A stretch of 64,000 nt of DNA from Flammeovirgaceae bacterium UBA2366 (GCA_002344065.1 DDTK01000001.1:190621-254620), one strand, 5' to 3'; positions 9,047-19,089 are shown, counted from the stretch's first letter. Notes: generated from the sequence alone by a model not told the origin. Program-made: numbers and translations.

Positions 9047-9688
9047 TTACCTAAGGTCAATAACCTCAACCCCCGGATACTTCTTCGGATCAAACGTAAA
9101 AAAGGCATCAGCTACCGCAACGTTTGGCGTGAACTTAGAGATGGTGTACTTGTATTTATTTCCGCTCTTATCAAACATGGTCCAGCTTTGAATACTTTTA
9201 TCCTTCTTACCGATGTTCATTTTAATTTTAAAATACTGGGCATCCTTTTTCTCAGGCACCAGGTCAATCACCTCACACAATACACCATTTTCAGTCTGAT
9301 CCTCGAGGTATAAATACTTAAAGCCCTTTTTATACAACTCGTAAATCTTTGAGGGATTTATCTCATCTGCATCGGGATCGTAATTATCAATATTCACTTC
9401 TTTTGCCGCGGGAAGGTATGTCCACACGGTAGTGCCGTTATTAATGATTTCCTGATCGTCCATAGCCAACCGGAATTTGTCACCCTTAACAGTGATTTTA
9501 CCTTTAAACTCCTCCTTTATACCTTCCGTTTCATTGGTCATGCTTGACGTTATGTTGGCTTCAAATGAAGTATAGGCTTTGTATCGTTTACTCATCGCCT
9601 CCAGAATTTCAAGGGCTTTAGGATCGTATTGAGCAAAGGAGGCCTTTACAAAAAGAGCCAAAAGAAGGGTTACAAAGAGCTTTTTCAT
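9047..9688 (-). CDS. LolA-like outer-membrane lipoprotein carrier
   Basis: A 213-residue periplasmic protein with a signal peptide (MKKLFVTLLLALFVKASFAQ). The body matches the LolA/LolB half-barrel: SFEANITSSM, GKITVKGDKFRLAMDDQEIINNG and TVWTYLPAAKEVNI. LolA shuttles lipoproteins from the inner membrane to the outer membrane. Bacteroidota have several LolA-like paralogues and this one could serve a related carrier role. It is downstream of ftsK with a 48-base gap in the same orientation, a placement I recall as common in this phylum, so cotranscription is likely. Confidence 0.85.
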   Translation of the reverse strand: MKKLFVTLLLALFVKASFAQYDPKALEILEAMSKRYKAYTSFEANITSSMTNETEGIKEEFKGKITVKGDKFRLAMDDQEIINNGTTVWTYLPAAKEVNIDNYDPDADEINPSKIYELYKKGFKYLYLEDQTENGVLCEVIDLVPEKKDAQYFKIKMNIGKKDKSIQSWTMFDKSGNKYKYTISKFTPNVAVADAFFTFDPKKYPGVEVIDLR

Positions 9689-9736
9689 TAATTATCCGAA
9701 GTTTGATAGCACATTTAAACGGACTGCAAAAATAGG

Positions 9737-12175
9737 TTACTGCCCGTGTTTTTCCTTCAATCCATTCAATAATTGTTCCAAACTCAACTCGTCTTTAATA
9801 AGGACTTCGCGTGCCTTGCTCCCCTCAAAAGCACCTACAATACCGGCCGCTTCAAGCTGGTCGATAAGCCGGCCGGCCCGGTTATACCCCAATTTAAGCT
9901 TCCGCTGAAGCAATGAGGTACTACCTTGCTGGTGCATAACGATAAGTTTTGCTGCCTCCTCAAACAACGCATCGCGTTCAGAAAGATCAACCGTAGAGGC
10001 TCCGCTTTCCTCATCCTCGTATTCCGGTAACAGATAAGCTGAATCATAACCGCGTTGAGAGCCGATATATTCGCAGATGCGTTCAATTTCGGGTGTATCA
10101 ACAAATGGGCATTGCAAACGGATAACATCAGACCCTGATGACAGTAACATATCGCCCATGCCTACCAACTGATCGGCACCACCGGTATCCAGAATGGTTC
10201 TTGAATCTACTTTTGAGGTTACCCGGAAGGATAATCGAGCCGGGAAGTTTGCCTTAATCACACCGGTAATAACATTAACCGAGGGACGCTGAGTGGCCAC
10301 CACTAAATGAATTCCTATGGCACGCGCCAATTGTGCCAACCTTGCGATAGGTGTCTCCACTTCCTTACCGGCCGTCATCATCAAATCGGCCAACTCATCA
10401 ATCACCAAAACAATGTAAGGCAGAAAACGATGACCTTCTTTCGGGTTAAGTTTACGCCCAACAAACTTTGCGTTGTATTCCTTTAAGTTTCGGGCACCGG
10501 CATCTTTTAAAATTTCATACCGGTTCTCCATTTCAATACACAGCGAGTTGAGGGTATGAACCACCTTGCGTGTATCGGTAATGATCGCTTCTTCACTGTT
10601 GGGAAGCTTGGCCAGGTAATGCCGCTCAATTTTGCTGAACAGCGCCATCTCTACTTTCTTCGGATCAACCAACACGAATTTCAACTGCGATGGATGACGC
10701 TTATATAATAAGGAGCCGAGAATAACATTTAAACCAACAGACTTACCCTGACCTGTAGCACCGGCCACCAGCAAATGCGGCATTTTGGCCAGATCAATAA
10801 CCAGCACTTCGTTGGAGATGGTTTTTCCCAACGCAACCGGCAGTTCCTTATCTGTTTTTTGAAACGCGGCAGTGGATAGTACCGAGCGGATGCTCACCAT
10901 CTCGCGATTCTTGTTGGGCACTTCAATACCAATAGTACCCTTGCCGGGGATGGGGGCAATAATTCGAATACCCAAGGCGGATAGACTCAAGGCAATATCA
11001 TCTTCCAGGTTTTTGATCCTCGAAATTTTAATACCCGCATCGGGTACAATTTCGTACAGGGTAACGGTGGGACCAATGGTTGCCTTGATGCTGGAGATGC
11101 CAATTTTAAAGTTGGTAAGAGTAGCAAGAATTTTATCCTTATTTTGATTTAGCTCTTCTTGGGTTACCTGAACTTTGCCTGTATCATATTCATTTAACAA
11201 TTCAAGCGGAGGAAATTTATAATTGCTCAGGTCGAGGGTTGGATCATAAAGTCCTTTATCCTCCACCAGCTTCTCCGCCAACTCATCGGTTTCGGTTCGC
11301 TCTTCAATAATAAAATCAGGTTCAGCTTTTTCTTTCTTAATTATTTCCGGTTTGGCTACTTCGAGTTTTACCTCCTGTACAGGTTTTTCCGGTTCAACGG
11401 GCTTCACTAAAACAACAGGCTCAGCAATGGCCTCATCTTGAGTAACCTGTTGCGGCCAATTATCTTGATCATCCAGGTATGATTTATCCATTTCCTCACC
11501 GGCCAGTATAGCATCATTGCCCATCGGTTTGGGATCAGCCGGATTAAAAGCCGGTATGGAGGTTACATTGAAAAAGAAGATAATAAAAATGAATAAGGAG
11601 AGCACCAGCAGCAAAAATGTTCCCCAGCCCAGCAATCCATGCGACAGCATGGCCAATTGAAAGCCGAGGCCACCGCCCAAAAAGCTCCACTCGGTAACGC
11701 CATCAACATTTAAGGTTAAATAGCCAAACAACAAGCAAAGCCATAAACTTGTAAATACACTAAAGATCAGTGCACTTGTAATCGATAATAAGGTGCGTTT
11801 AAACGCCAGCCTGAAACCAATCAGAAATAGAATAAATGGAACCAGAAAGGCCGAGATACCAAACCAGTGAAATATAAAATAATGTGAAGCAACGGCTCCG
11901 TATAATCCTAACCAGTTTTCTGTTTCTAAACCTGAATCAAGCAAGCCGCTTTGTGAGAGTCCTTCTACCACGCTGTGATCAGCCTTACCTGTAAACAAGT
12001 ACGAGAGAAAGGCAATGAATAAAAAAACAGATGTTATAAGCACAACAAAACCCAACGCCAGCACAAGTTTTGGGTCTTTCAAAAACTGGATGTCGAACTT
12101 GCTTTTAGAGGCTTTGCTTTTTCTTTCTTTCTCAGGTTTTTTAAACGTGTTGGATTTGTAGGTGTTCTGCGCCAT
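9737..12175 (-). CDS. ftsK: DNA translocase FtsK
   Basis: An 812-residue septal DNA pump that segregates chromosome dimers and helps division. N-terminal residues about 35-195 have four membrane segments. A variable Glu/Lys/Pro-rich linker follows (about 215-300), then the alpha/beta motor with Walker A GATGQGKS near residue 471 and Walker B LVIDELADL near 588. The DNA-reading winged-helix gamma domain is at about 735-785 (MHQQGSTSLLQRKLKLGYNRA). The start is the ATG at 12175 (MAQNTYKSN); a TTG at 12241 would add 22 unlikely residues. The linker is short compared with E. coli FtsK, which is normal for this phylum. Confidence 0.95.
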   Translation of the reverse strand: MAQNTYKSNTFKKPEKERKSKASKSKFDIQFLKDPKLVLALGFVVLITSVFLFIAFLSYLFTGKADHSVVEGLSQSGLLDSGLETENWLGLYGAVASHYFIFHWFGISAFLVPFILFLIGFRLAFKRTLLSITSALIFSVFTSLWLCLLFGYLTLNVDGVTEWSFLGGGLGFQLAMLSHGLLGWGTFLLLVLSLFIFIIFFFNVTSIPAFNPADPKPMGNDAILAGEEMDKSYLDDQDNWPQQVTQDEAIAEPVVLVKPVEPEKPVQEVKLEVAKPEIIKKEKAEPDFIIEERTETDELAEKLVEDKGLYDPTLDLSNYKFPPLELLNEYDTGKVQVTQEELNQNKDKILATLTNFKIGISSIKATIGPTVTLYEIVPDAGIKISRIKNLEDDIALSLSALGIRIIAPIPGKGTIGIEVPNKNREMVSIRSVLSTAAFQKTDKELPVALGKTISNEVLVIDLAKMPHLLVAGATGQGKSVGLNVILGSLLYKRHPSQLKFVLVDPKKVEMALFSKIERHYLAKLPNSEEAIITDTRKVVHTLNSLCIEMENRYEILKDAGARNLKEYNAKFVGRKLNPKEGHRFLPYIVLVIDELADLMMTAGKEVETPIARLAQLARAIGIHLVVATQRPSVNVITGVIKANFPARLSFRVTSKVDSRTILDTGGADQLVGMGDMLLSSGSDVIRLQCPFVDTPEIERICEYIGSQRGYDSAYLLPEYEDEESGASTVDLSERDALFEEAAKLIVMHQQGSTSLLQRKLKLGYNRAGRLIDQLEAAGIVGAFEGSKAREVLIKDELSLEQLLNGLKEKHGQ

Positions 12176-12308
12176 CGATAAGTTTAAAAAGTACTCAAAA
12201 CTAAGGAAAAACCTCGAAACCTGAGATTTTAAGGGGAGCAATTTCTGTTAATGCACATCTATAGAGGGTTCCTAACGATTGTGTATCTTGGTAATTCACA
12301 AAAGTCCC

Positions 12309-14327
12309 ATGCCTCGCCTAATCCTGCTCTTTGTTCTGATATCCTGCCAGGTGGTTGCTCAAAGCAGGATTGACAGTATGCTTAACATTGTTAATAAGAA
12401 CCTGAATGATTCAATCCACGCCAGAACGCTTGTTAACCTTGGGGTTGCCAGCGAGCGAAGGGATAACATAAAAGCCCGGAAGTATTTTAAAGAAGCCATT
12501 GCCTTGCATGAAAATGGAGTAGGTGGCACTTGGATAACGTCAGCTTATGTTCGGTTGGCTGGTATATACGTTTCCATTGGTAACCGCGACAGCGCCCTGT
12601 ATTTCTTTAATTACGCTAAAAATCACCTCGAAAAAAATCCAAACAAAAAAGCCTTATCGGCTTATTTAACCGGATGGGGCATATTTAATAATACATTCGG
12701 ACAATATGACGAAGCGTTGGCAGCCTATGAAAGAAATGCTGCGCTGGGCGAAGCGGTTATCGGAAAGGAAAGCATGGCTGGCAATTACCTGAACATGTCG
12801 AATGTGTATGCTCGTCTCAACCAGGCATCCAAACGCGAAGAGTCAATTTTCAAAGCGCTAGCGTTGTTTGAAGAACTGAATAATGAAATGGGCCTTTCTT
12901 TTTGCTACAACTCGTTGGGAAATATTTTTTACGAACAAAAGGAATATGCAAAAGCCGAACAATACTATCAAAAATCGTTAGACATCCGCATAAAGCGAAA
13001 CGATAAGCGAGGCATGGCTACTATGTATAATAATCTTGCCAACATTGCCATGGATACTGAACGTTATGCCTATGCGCTGGAATTGCAACAAGCATCCTTA
13101 ACGATTAACGAACAACAACAACAACAGGAAGAGGTCGGCAAGAATTATGTAAACCTTGGAAAGATTTATCAAAGAATGAACCGGCTACAGGAGGCACTTG
13201 ACTATTTTGATCGGGGTGAAAAAATTTTTAAAGCGCTCGGTATAACGCGACACGATGCCTTTATCTCAGCAGAGAAAGGACGCATCTATACCCAACAAGC
13301 CAATGAAGATCAAACCCGAAAGTCACTTGCGCTTCAAAAACTAAAAGAGAGTGTCGCCCAGGCGCAAGCCAACGGTGAGCTAATCAGCGAGTTAAATGCC
13401 GTTACGTTTCTACGGGAGTTTTACGTTCAGGAAAAAAATTTTGAAGAGGCTTACAAACAATTGATTCGTCAGCATGAACTAACGGATTCGCTCGAGGGAA
13501 AAGAAGTAAAGCTTCGGATCTCTCAGTTGGAAACGCAATACGAAGTGGCGCAAAAAGAAAATGAAATCGCCTTGTTAAAAGCACAGCAACAAGTACAGGA
13601 AGCCGAGCTCGACCGCCAACAAGCCAAACAAACCATTATTGCTGTAGCCTTGATTTCTGTAATCATCATCAGTTTACTCTTTGTAAACCGCTACCGGGTG
13701 TTGAACCGCACCAGGCGCCAGCTTGAAATTGAAAAAATGCGCAGTGATATTGCGCGCGACCTTCATGACGATTTGGGTTCTGCTCTTTCCAGTATCAACA
13801 TCATCAGCCAGATCGGACTAACCCAACAAAATGGAAATGCGGGCAATCATTTCCAGCGTATTCATGAGCAATCCGGACGCATGATGGAAAGCATGTCGGA
13901 CATTGTGTGGGCCATCAATCCGGAAAACGATACGTTGGAAAAACTGATCATAAAAATGAAAGAGTTCGCAGCGGAAATTCTGGAACCGAAAGGCATCACC
14001 CTTCACTTTCAAATACCCGAACAAGCGAATCACATTCGCCTGAATGCCGAAACAAGAAAGAACCTGTTTTTGATTTTCAAAGAGGCCCTGAACAATGCCG
14101 CCAAGTACAGTGCGGGCAATGAAGTACGGGTGACCTTAACACTCGTCAACAATACGCTCACACTCCTGGTAACCGACAATGGAAAAGGTTTTGAAGAGGC
14201 TACCATCAAAGCGGGGAATGGGCTACGTAATATGGAGTCGCGGGCACGTGAGATGCATGCACGGTTACAGCGAAAAAGCACACCGGAGCAAGGCACAGAA
14301 GTTTTGGTGGAAATACCCCTCACATGA
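12309..14327 (+). CDS. TPR-repeat sensor histidine kinase (HisKA_3 type)
   Basis: A 672-residue membrane kinase. The signal peptide ends at VVAQS, and about seven tetratricopeptide repeats lie in the periplasm (for example NNLANIAMDTERYAYALELQQ). A coiled coil rich in Gln/Glu precedes one membrane span (about 438-460). The HisKA_3 phospho-acceptor motif ARDLHDDLGSALSS is near residue 481, followed by a HATPase with EALNNAAKYS and DNGKGF. This is the NarX/DesK-like class that works with NarL-type regulators; the partner is the next gene at 14381. The start is the ATG at 12309; the TTG at 12279 lacks support. The input signal is unknown. Confidence 0.9.
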   Translation: MPRLILLFVLISCQVVAQSRIDSMLNIVNKNLNDSIHARTLVNLGVASERRDNIKARKYFKEAIALHENGVGGTWITSAYVRLAGIYVSIGNRDSALYFFNYAKNHLEKNPNKKALSAYLTGWGIFNNTFGQYDEALAAYERNAALGEAVIGKESMAGNYLNMSNVYARLNQASKREESIFKALALFEELNNEMGLSFCYNSLGNIFYEQKEYAKAEQYYQKSLDIRIKRNDKRGMATMYNNLANIAMDTERYAYALELQQASLTINEQQQQQEEVGKNYVNLGKIYQRMNRLQEALDYFDRGEKIFKALGITRHDAFISAEKGRIYTQQANEDQTRKSLALQKLKESVAQAQANGELISELNAVTFLREFYVQEKNFEEAYKQLIRQHELTDSLEGKEVKLRISQLETQYEVAQKENEIALLKAQQQVQEAELDRQQAKQTIIAVALISVIIISLLFVNRYRVLNRTRRQLEIEKMRSDIARDLHDDLGSALSSINIISQIGLTQQNGNAGNHFQRIHEQSGRMMESMSDIVWAINPENDTLEKLIIKMKEFAAEILEPKGITLHFQIPEQANHIRLNAETRKNLFLIFKEALNNAAKYSAGNEVRVTLTLVNNTLTLLVTDNGKGFEEATIKAGNGLRNMESRAREMHARLQRKSTPEQGTEVLVEIPLT

Positions 14328-14380
14328 TTGGGGTATGTATTCTTAAAAAACGTTCGCATTACTTTATATAAATTTTCATT

Positions 14381-15010
14381 ATGGCTGTTAAGGCCCTCAT
14401 TTACGAAGACAACCCACTACTCCGGGAAAGCCTTTGCAGTTTAATCAACGCAAGAGATGGATATGCAGTAGAAGCCGCCCATGATAATGTGTTGCAGGCC
14501 ACTGAACACATCAACGTCATGGAGCCAACCATAGTATTGATGGACATTGACATGCCCGGCATGTCGGGCATAGAGGCCGTGAAGCAAATCAGGAAATTCA
14601 ACGGTACGATACCGATTATCATGCTCACGGTATTTGATGATAATGAGCACGTATTTGAAGCGTTAAAAGCCGGAGCCAGTGGGTATTTGCTGAAGAAACA
14701 TTTATCCGAAAAATTATTTGGCGCCATTGATGAAGCCCTTACCGGAGGCGCACCCATGTCGCCCAGCATTGCCCGCATGGTGATTGAGTCGATGCGCAAA
14801 ACCGGAAAGGAAAATCAATACCAACTCACCCCGCGTGAAAAAGAAATTCTGGCTTCCCTGAGCAGTGGCAACAGCTACAAAATGATTGCTGCGCAATTGG
14901 AAATAAGCCTGGATACGGTGCGCACGCACATTAAAAAGGTTTACGAAAAATTGCAGGTGCATTCGCAAACAGAGGCGGTAAGCAAAGCGATTAATGAAAA
15001 ATTAGTCTGA
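14381..15010 (+). CDS. NarL/LuxR-family response regulator
   Basis: A 209-residue cytoplasmic regulator. The N-terminal receiver domain has the acidic pair E9/D10 and the phospho-acceptor Asp55 in VLMDIDMPG. The C-terminal LuxR-type helix-turn-helix covers about residues 145-205 (LTPREKEILASLSSGNSYKM, then LEISLDTVRTHIKKVYEKL). It lies 53 bases after the kinase at 12309 and is almost surely its partner. The target genes are unknown; no repeated motif was noticed around this pair. Confidence 0.93.
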   Translation: MAVKALIYEDNPLLRESLCSLINARDGYAVEAAHDNVLQATEHINVMEPTIVLMDIDMPGMSGIEAVKQIRKFNGTIPIIMLTVFDDNEHVFEALKAGASGYLLKKHLSEKLFGAIDEALTGGAPMSPSIARMVIESMRKTGKENQYQLTPREKEILASLSSGNSYKMIAAQLEISLDTVRTHIKKVYEKLQVHSQTEAVSKAINEKLV

Positions 15011-15120
15011 GAATGCACGTAAATTTCGTCCAAATATGCTCCTGATTTTATTCTTGTGCTAAGCCCATCATTTGATTATCTTGAACATGAAACAAAGCCT
15101 GCACAATCACAAATCAGCGC

Positions 15121-15945
15121 ATGGAAAAAGTTCAACTATTCAAACCACACAAAGCCCTGCAGGATTTTGTAAGCTATATTTTGGTGATTGATGCAATAGC
15201 TGATTCAGAAAACTTGATTTGTCATTATCCTCCAACTCCGCATCATTGTATCGTCTTGTACCTCAGCGGGCCTTTGAAAGCAAAAAAAATTGATGAGGAC
15301 GAGTTTACTGAAAGACCAACCTGTGTTGTGGTCGGTCCGCAAGTAACCCGTGTCAATCTTATGGTTAATAAACACCATAAAGCTGTTAATATTGGTTTTC
15401 ATCCTGGAGCCCTTCACAGATTATTGGGAATGCCCATGCACGAACTTTATGATGATGGTTTTGATGGCCATTATTTGTTAGGGCCGGACGTTGAAAGATT
15501 AATTGAATCTTGTTCTTTATTAATTGATCTCTCGGCAATAAAAAACGAGGTGGATAAGTTCCTGCTTAACAAACTCAGAAATCTAAAAGATATTATGCCA
15601 TTTGATTTGGCCATGTATCAATTAATCAGGAAGAATGGAAATGTAGTTATCAGCGATGTGGCATCGTTGGCCTGTTTAAGTTTAAGACAATTTGAAAGAA
15701 AGTGCTATGAGCGTTTGGGTATGTCACCCAAGATGTATGCACGTATCGCACGCTTTGCAAATGCATACAACATTTTTGAACGCAGCCATACCATTGATTG
15801 GGCATCTATTGCTTACCAAAGTGGTTACTTCGACCAAATGCATTTCATTCGCGATTTCAAGCAATTTGCCGGTGTAACCCCAACATTGATGGAAAACGAA
15901 ATTGCTAATGCCCCCTTTAAGTTTCAGGCTGATTACAAGATCTAA
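15121..15945 (+). CDS. AraC-family transcriptional regulator with DUF6597-like N-terminal domain
   Basis: A 274-residue protein. The N-terminal part (FKPHKALQDFVSYILVID, then NIGFHPGALHRLLGMPMHEL) matches the DUF6597 domain seen in many Bacteroidota AraC regulators. The C-terminal half has two helix-turn-helix units, ending SIAYQSGYFDQMHFIRDFKQ and FAGVTP, the standard AraC signature. It lies upstream of the cytochrome/YceI/SDR genes on the same strand, so control of those genes is a reasonable inference but not shown. The start is the ATG at 15121. Confidence 0.88.
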   Translation: MEKVQLFKPHKALQDFVSYILVIDAIADSENLICHYPPTPHHCIVLYLSGPLKAKKIDEDEFTERPTCVVVGPQVTRVNLMVNKHHKAVNIGFHPGALHRLLGMPMHELYDDGFDGHYLLGPDVERLIESCSLLIDLSAIKNEVDKFLLNKLRNLKDIMPFDLAMYQLIRKNGNVVISDVASLACLSLRQFERKCYERLGMSPKMYARIARFANAYNIFERSHTIDWASIAYQSGYFDQMHFIRDFKQFAGVTPTLMENEIANAPFKFQADYKI

Positions 15946-16074
15946 TCCCCTCATTTTGTCGTTTTTGTACTATCTGTTTTTATCCCCGCAAGAGATCTTT
16001 GTATTGAAAAATTACTGAATCATCACATCATCGTGTGATTTTCAGATAATCTATTTCTGAGATATTAGAACTCA

Positions 16075-17184
16075 ATGCATAACTCTATGAAAATGAAACC
16101 CAAACTCATCATCCTTATGGTGATTGTTGTGGCTGCTATTAGTTTTTCATTCATTCAAACCTGGCAATATTATTATTCTGAAATTCCGCGCATCTGGACA
16201 AACGAAGCGCTGAAGGATTGGGAATTGCCCAATGCGAACCCGACATTCACAGTTGAACCTGTAAGCGAAGAGTTCTATTTTGCTTTGCCCGAGCGTGTGA
16301 TCTATAAAACCTACCCGGTGTATCATCCCGATTATGAACCTGAAGGGTATTGGGAATGGCTGCATGAGCAAGATGCACAAATTGTATTTGATGCATCGCA
16401 ACTCAAAACCGAAGCAGACTGGATCAAAGCCGGTGAATTACTATTTGATTATCCGATTGATACACTAGGTGCCGTTATCAGTACGAAGCATGTGCGCAAC
16501 AGAGAGTTTTATACAGCCTCAAGAATGCCCATAACCCCTGAAGGCATTATGCCTTTTGTTCAGTGGGTAGTGGCGGGTAAAGGAAAAGTGTATTTAGGAA
16601 ATCTATCCTGTGCGATGTGCCACACACGCGTGATGCCCGATGGCAGCACCATTAAAGGTGCCCAGGGTAATTGGTCGGGAGATAAGGCATTTGCTTATGC
16701 GCTTGAGGCAGATGACGCCCCAGAAAGAGCAGTAAAAGGCATTACAAGTTTTTTATTCAGCAGCCCTTGGGCAGTAGGTGACCCGCACGGCAAACTGCTC
16801 GCCAGCGGAAGGGAAGAAATTATTGGGGCCTACAAGGCCGTTCCCGAAGGTGCCTTCGGCAGGCAGGGAACCAGCATCTTGTATCCTCCGCAAGCGCCTA
16901 ACCTAATTGGTGTGAAAGACAGAAAGTATTTAGATCATGGAGGGCTTAGTCAACATCGAAACATCGAAGACATGATGCGCTACATCGCTATGAATCAGGC
17001 GCTGGACTTTTTGAATTTCTATGGTGATTACAATCCGATTGGCTTAACCAAAGAAAGATTATATAACGGAAAGCCTGTCATTTTTCCAGGAACATATGAC
17101 CGTCATTCTGAGGCGCAACTCTTAGCCATTGCAAAGTATGTATATTCCCTTACCTCAGAATCCCAACAAACCATCAGCACTTAG
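16075..17184 (+). CDS. c-type cytochrome, N-terminal part (apparent frameshift)
   Basis: A 369-residue product anchored by an N-terminal hydrophobic segment (KLIILMVIVVAAISFSF), with one heme c motif, CAMCH, in LGNLSCAMCHTRV. The sequence around NLIGVKDRKYLDHGGLSQHR resembles cytochrome c peroxidase-like/di-heme proteins. Near its end the frame runs through AIAKYVYSL and then degenerates to a stop at 17184. The natural continuation (PQNPNKPSALSEKGKIIF, then a second heme motif CVTCH) is in the +1 frame from about 17150. So this is probably the first two thirds of one di-heme protein. ATG 16087 is an equally good start. Confidence 0.75.
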   Translation: MHNSMKMKPKLIILMVIVVAAISFSFIQTWQYYYSEIPRIWTNEALKDWELPNANPTFTVEPVSEEFYFALPERVIYKTYPVYHPDYEPEGYWEWLHEQDAQIVFDASQLKTEADWIKAGELLFDYPIDTLGAVISTKHVRNREFYTASRMPITPEGIMPFVQWVVAGKGKVYLGNLSCAMCHTRVMPDGSTIKGAQGNWSGDKAFAYALEADDAPERAVKGITSFLFSSPWAVGDPHGKLLASGREEIIGAYKAVPEGAFGRQGTSILYPPQAPNLIGVKDRKYLDHGGLSQHRNIEDMMRYIAMNQALDFLNFYGDYNPIGLTKERLYNGKPVIFPGTYDRHSEAQLLAIAKYVYSLTSESQQTIST

Positions 17185-17611
17185 TGAAAAAGGGAAAATC
17201 ATTTTCGTCCAACAAGGTTGTGTTACCTGCCACACACCTCCCCTGTTCACCAACAACAAACTCACACCTGCTGATGGCTTTGCTATACCTGATGAGCATT
17301 ACAGCAAGTACGACATCTTTGACATCTCTGTAGGTACCGACCCCGGTTATACTATGAACACCCGAAGAGGCACCGGCTATTACAAAACGCCTTCCCTCCT
17401 GGGGCTTTGGTATCGTGGGCCATTCATGCACGATGCTACATTAGCGAATCTTGAAGATTTGTTTGACCCAGCGCGGCTAAAAGACGATTATGTACCTACC
17501 GGCTTTAAACCACACGATGTAAAAACTAAAGCCGTACCCGGACATGAGTTTGGAATGGATTTGAGCAAAGCAGAGAAAGAAGCATTGATTGCTTACCTGT
17601 TAACCCTGTAA
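17129..17611 (+). CDS. c-type cytochrome, C-terminal part (continuation after frameshift)
   Basis: This reading frame holds the second heme c site (GCVTCHTPP) and the C-terminal segment TPSLLGLWYRGPFMHDATLANLEDLFDPAR, typical of the distal domain of di-heme cytochromes, with PFMHDATLANLEDL and a possible methionine ligand. It has no signal peptide or plausible start, and its first residues overlap the previous frame. With the first part it would make a protein of about 510 residues. The junction is near 17145-17155, in a short CCCTTACCTC stretch where two lost bases or one extra base would explain it. Whether it is a true mutation or a sequence error cannot be told here. Confidence 0.7.
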   Translation: MQSMYIPLPQNPNKPSALSEKGKIIFVQQGCVTCHTPPLFTNNKLTPADGFAIPDEHYSKYDIFDISVGTDPGYTMNTRRGTGYYKTPSLLGLWYRGPFMHDATLANLEDLFDPARLKDDYVPTGFKPHDVKTKAVPGHEFGMDLSKAEKEALIAYLLTL

Positions 17612-17614
17612 GTC

Positions 17615-18130
17615 ATGAAAGCAATTTATTTATTAACTGCCCTTTTCATTTCACTATTTAGTGCAAATACGGAAAAGGGAATTGAGCCGATTCGATTTCA
17701 AATTAAGAATGCGGGCATTACGGTTGCTGGAACAATCAGCGATTGGGAATTTGATATAGTTTGGGACGCTAAAAAATCAGCTAACTGTAAAATTACTGGC
17801 CGTGCTAATCCAGCTTCCATTGATACCGGCATAAAACTCCGCGATAAGCACCTTCAAGGAAGACAATATTTCCATGCAGAAAAATTTCCCTCCATCACGT
17901 TGCAATCCAAAAAAATACTTTCGAAAGGGAAGGGAAAATATTCGGGAATATTCGATTTACAAATCAGAGGTGTGATCAAAGAAATAGAAATCCCTTTTAC
18001 CGTAATATCGAAAAATGATAAGTTGATGTTTTCGGGAGAATTTATCATCAACCGCCTGGACTATCATATTGGAGAGAAGAGTATGGTATTAAGCAATGAT
18101 GTAACTATTTTTATCGAGCTTGTTAAATGA
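17615..18130 (+). CDS. YceI family periplasmic protein
   Basis: A 171-residue secreted beta-barrel protein of the lipocalin-like YceI family, which binds polyprenyl or amide lipids in the periplasm. It has a signal peptide (MKAIYLLTALFISLFSA) and the family blocks GTISDWEFDIVWD, SIDTGIKLRDKHLQGRQYFHAEKFPSI and RLDYHIG. It starts 3 bases after the cytochrome stop, so it is cotranscribed. YceI genes are often found beside cytochrome genes, which fits a role with a lipid-soluble redox carrier, though this is inference. Confidence 0.9.
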   Translation: MKAIYLLTALFISLFSANTEKGIEPIRFQIKNAGITVAGTISDWEFDIVWDAKKSANCKITGRANPASIDTGIKLRDKHLQGRQYFHAEKFPSITLQSKKILSKGKGKYSGIFDLQIRGVIKEIEIPFTVISKNDKLMFSGEFIINRLDYHIGEKSMVLSNDVTIFIELVK

Positions 18131-18146
18131 GAAAAATGCAACAGTC

Positions 18147-18941
18147 ATGAACTTCCAAAATCAAATTATCTGGATCACCGGAGCATCGTCAGGACTAGGC
18201 CGTGAAATGGCCCTGGAATTTGCCCGTCATGGGGCGAGTGTCGCGGTTACCGCAAGACGAATGGATTTATTGGAGGAACTGGTAGTCGAAATCGAATCCA
18301 GTGGCGGGAAGGCGAAAGCATTTTTTTGTGATGTGATGGATGCAAAAAATATCGAAGCGTGTGTACAGCAAATCATTACACACTTTGGCAAGCTGGATAT
18401 AGCCATCGCCAATGCTGGAGGGGGTGTCTTTGGTAAGATTGAAGATTTAACCGAAGCCGACTGGCAGCGTCAACTAACCTTGAACGTGACCAGCCTTGCA
18501 CTCACTGTAAAATATTCTCTGCCCCATCTGCGGCAAACAAAAGGTAGAGTGGTACTGCTCGGCAGCGTTGCTGCATTTGTACCCAATCCTATGGTTGGTG
18601 CGTACGGAGCTTCGAAAGCTGCCGTGCATAATATTGGCGAAACATTACAAGTGGAGTTGCTGGGAAGCGGTGTAACCTGCACCACCATACATCCTGGATT
18701 TGTAGATAGCAATATCACCCGTATCGATAACGAAGGAAATTTTCATCCAGAGAGGACAGACCCGCGTCCAGCCAACTTAATGTGGCCAACCGATAAAGCT
18801 GCAAAAGTTATGGTGAAGGCTATCGCGCAACGAAAAAAAGTATATGTGTTTACAGGTCATGGAAAAATTGGTGTGTTCTTAGGAAAGTTCTTTCCATCTG
18901 TGGCGAGAAAGATGATGGCTAAGAATAGTCCTGAAACATAA
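18147..18941 (+). CDS. short-chain dehydrogenase/reductase (SDR)
   Basis: A 264-residue NAD(P)-dependent oxidoreductase. The nucleotide-binding glycine motif is TGASSGLG near residue 10, the NAG motif is NAGGG, the catalytic serine is in LLGSVAA, and the active-site pair is YGASK. A basic residue after the second strand (TARR) suggests NADP preference. It is 16 bases downstream of the YceI gene and probably in the same operon. The start is the ATG at 18147; the TTG at 18120 overlaps yceI and adds a non-homologous lead. The substrate is unknown. Confidence 0.9.
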   Translation: MNFQNQIIWITGASSGLGREMALEFARHGASVAVTARRMDLLEELVVEIESSGGKAKAFFCDVMDAKNIEACVQQIITHFGKLDIAIANAGGGVFGKIEDLTEADWQRQLTLNVTSLALTVKYSLPHLRQTKGRVVLLGSVAAFVPNPMVGAYGASKAAVHNIGETLQVELLGSGVTCTTIHPGFVDSNITRIDNEGNFHPERTDPRPANLMWPTDKAAKVMVKAIAQRKKVYVFTGHGKIGVFLGKFFPSVARKMMAKNSPET

Positions 18942-19089
18942 TAATGTTGTAACTTTAATTTAAGGAAAAAATCATTTAACTATTGTGACTGCTCCTGCAT
19001 GGCAATTGAAGATGTTTATTGTCTCTCACTGTCAAAAAACTACAGACATTAAAAAAACAAACTCAAAAGCTACATACCCAAACCGAACC

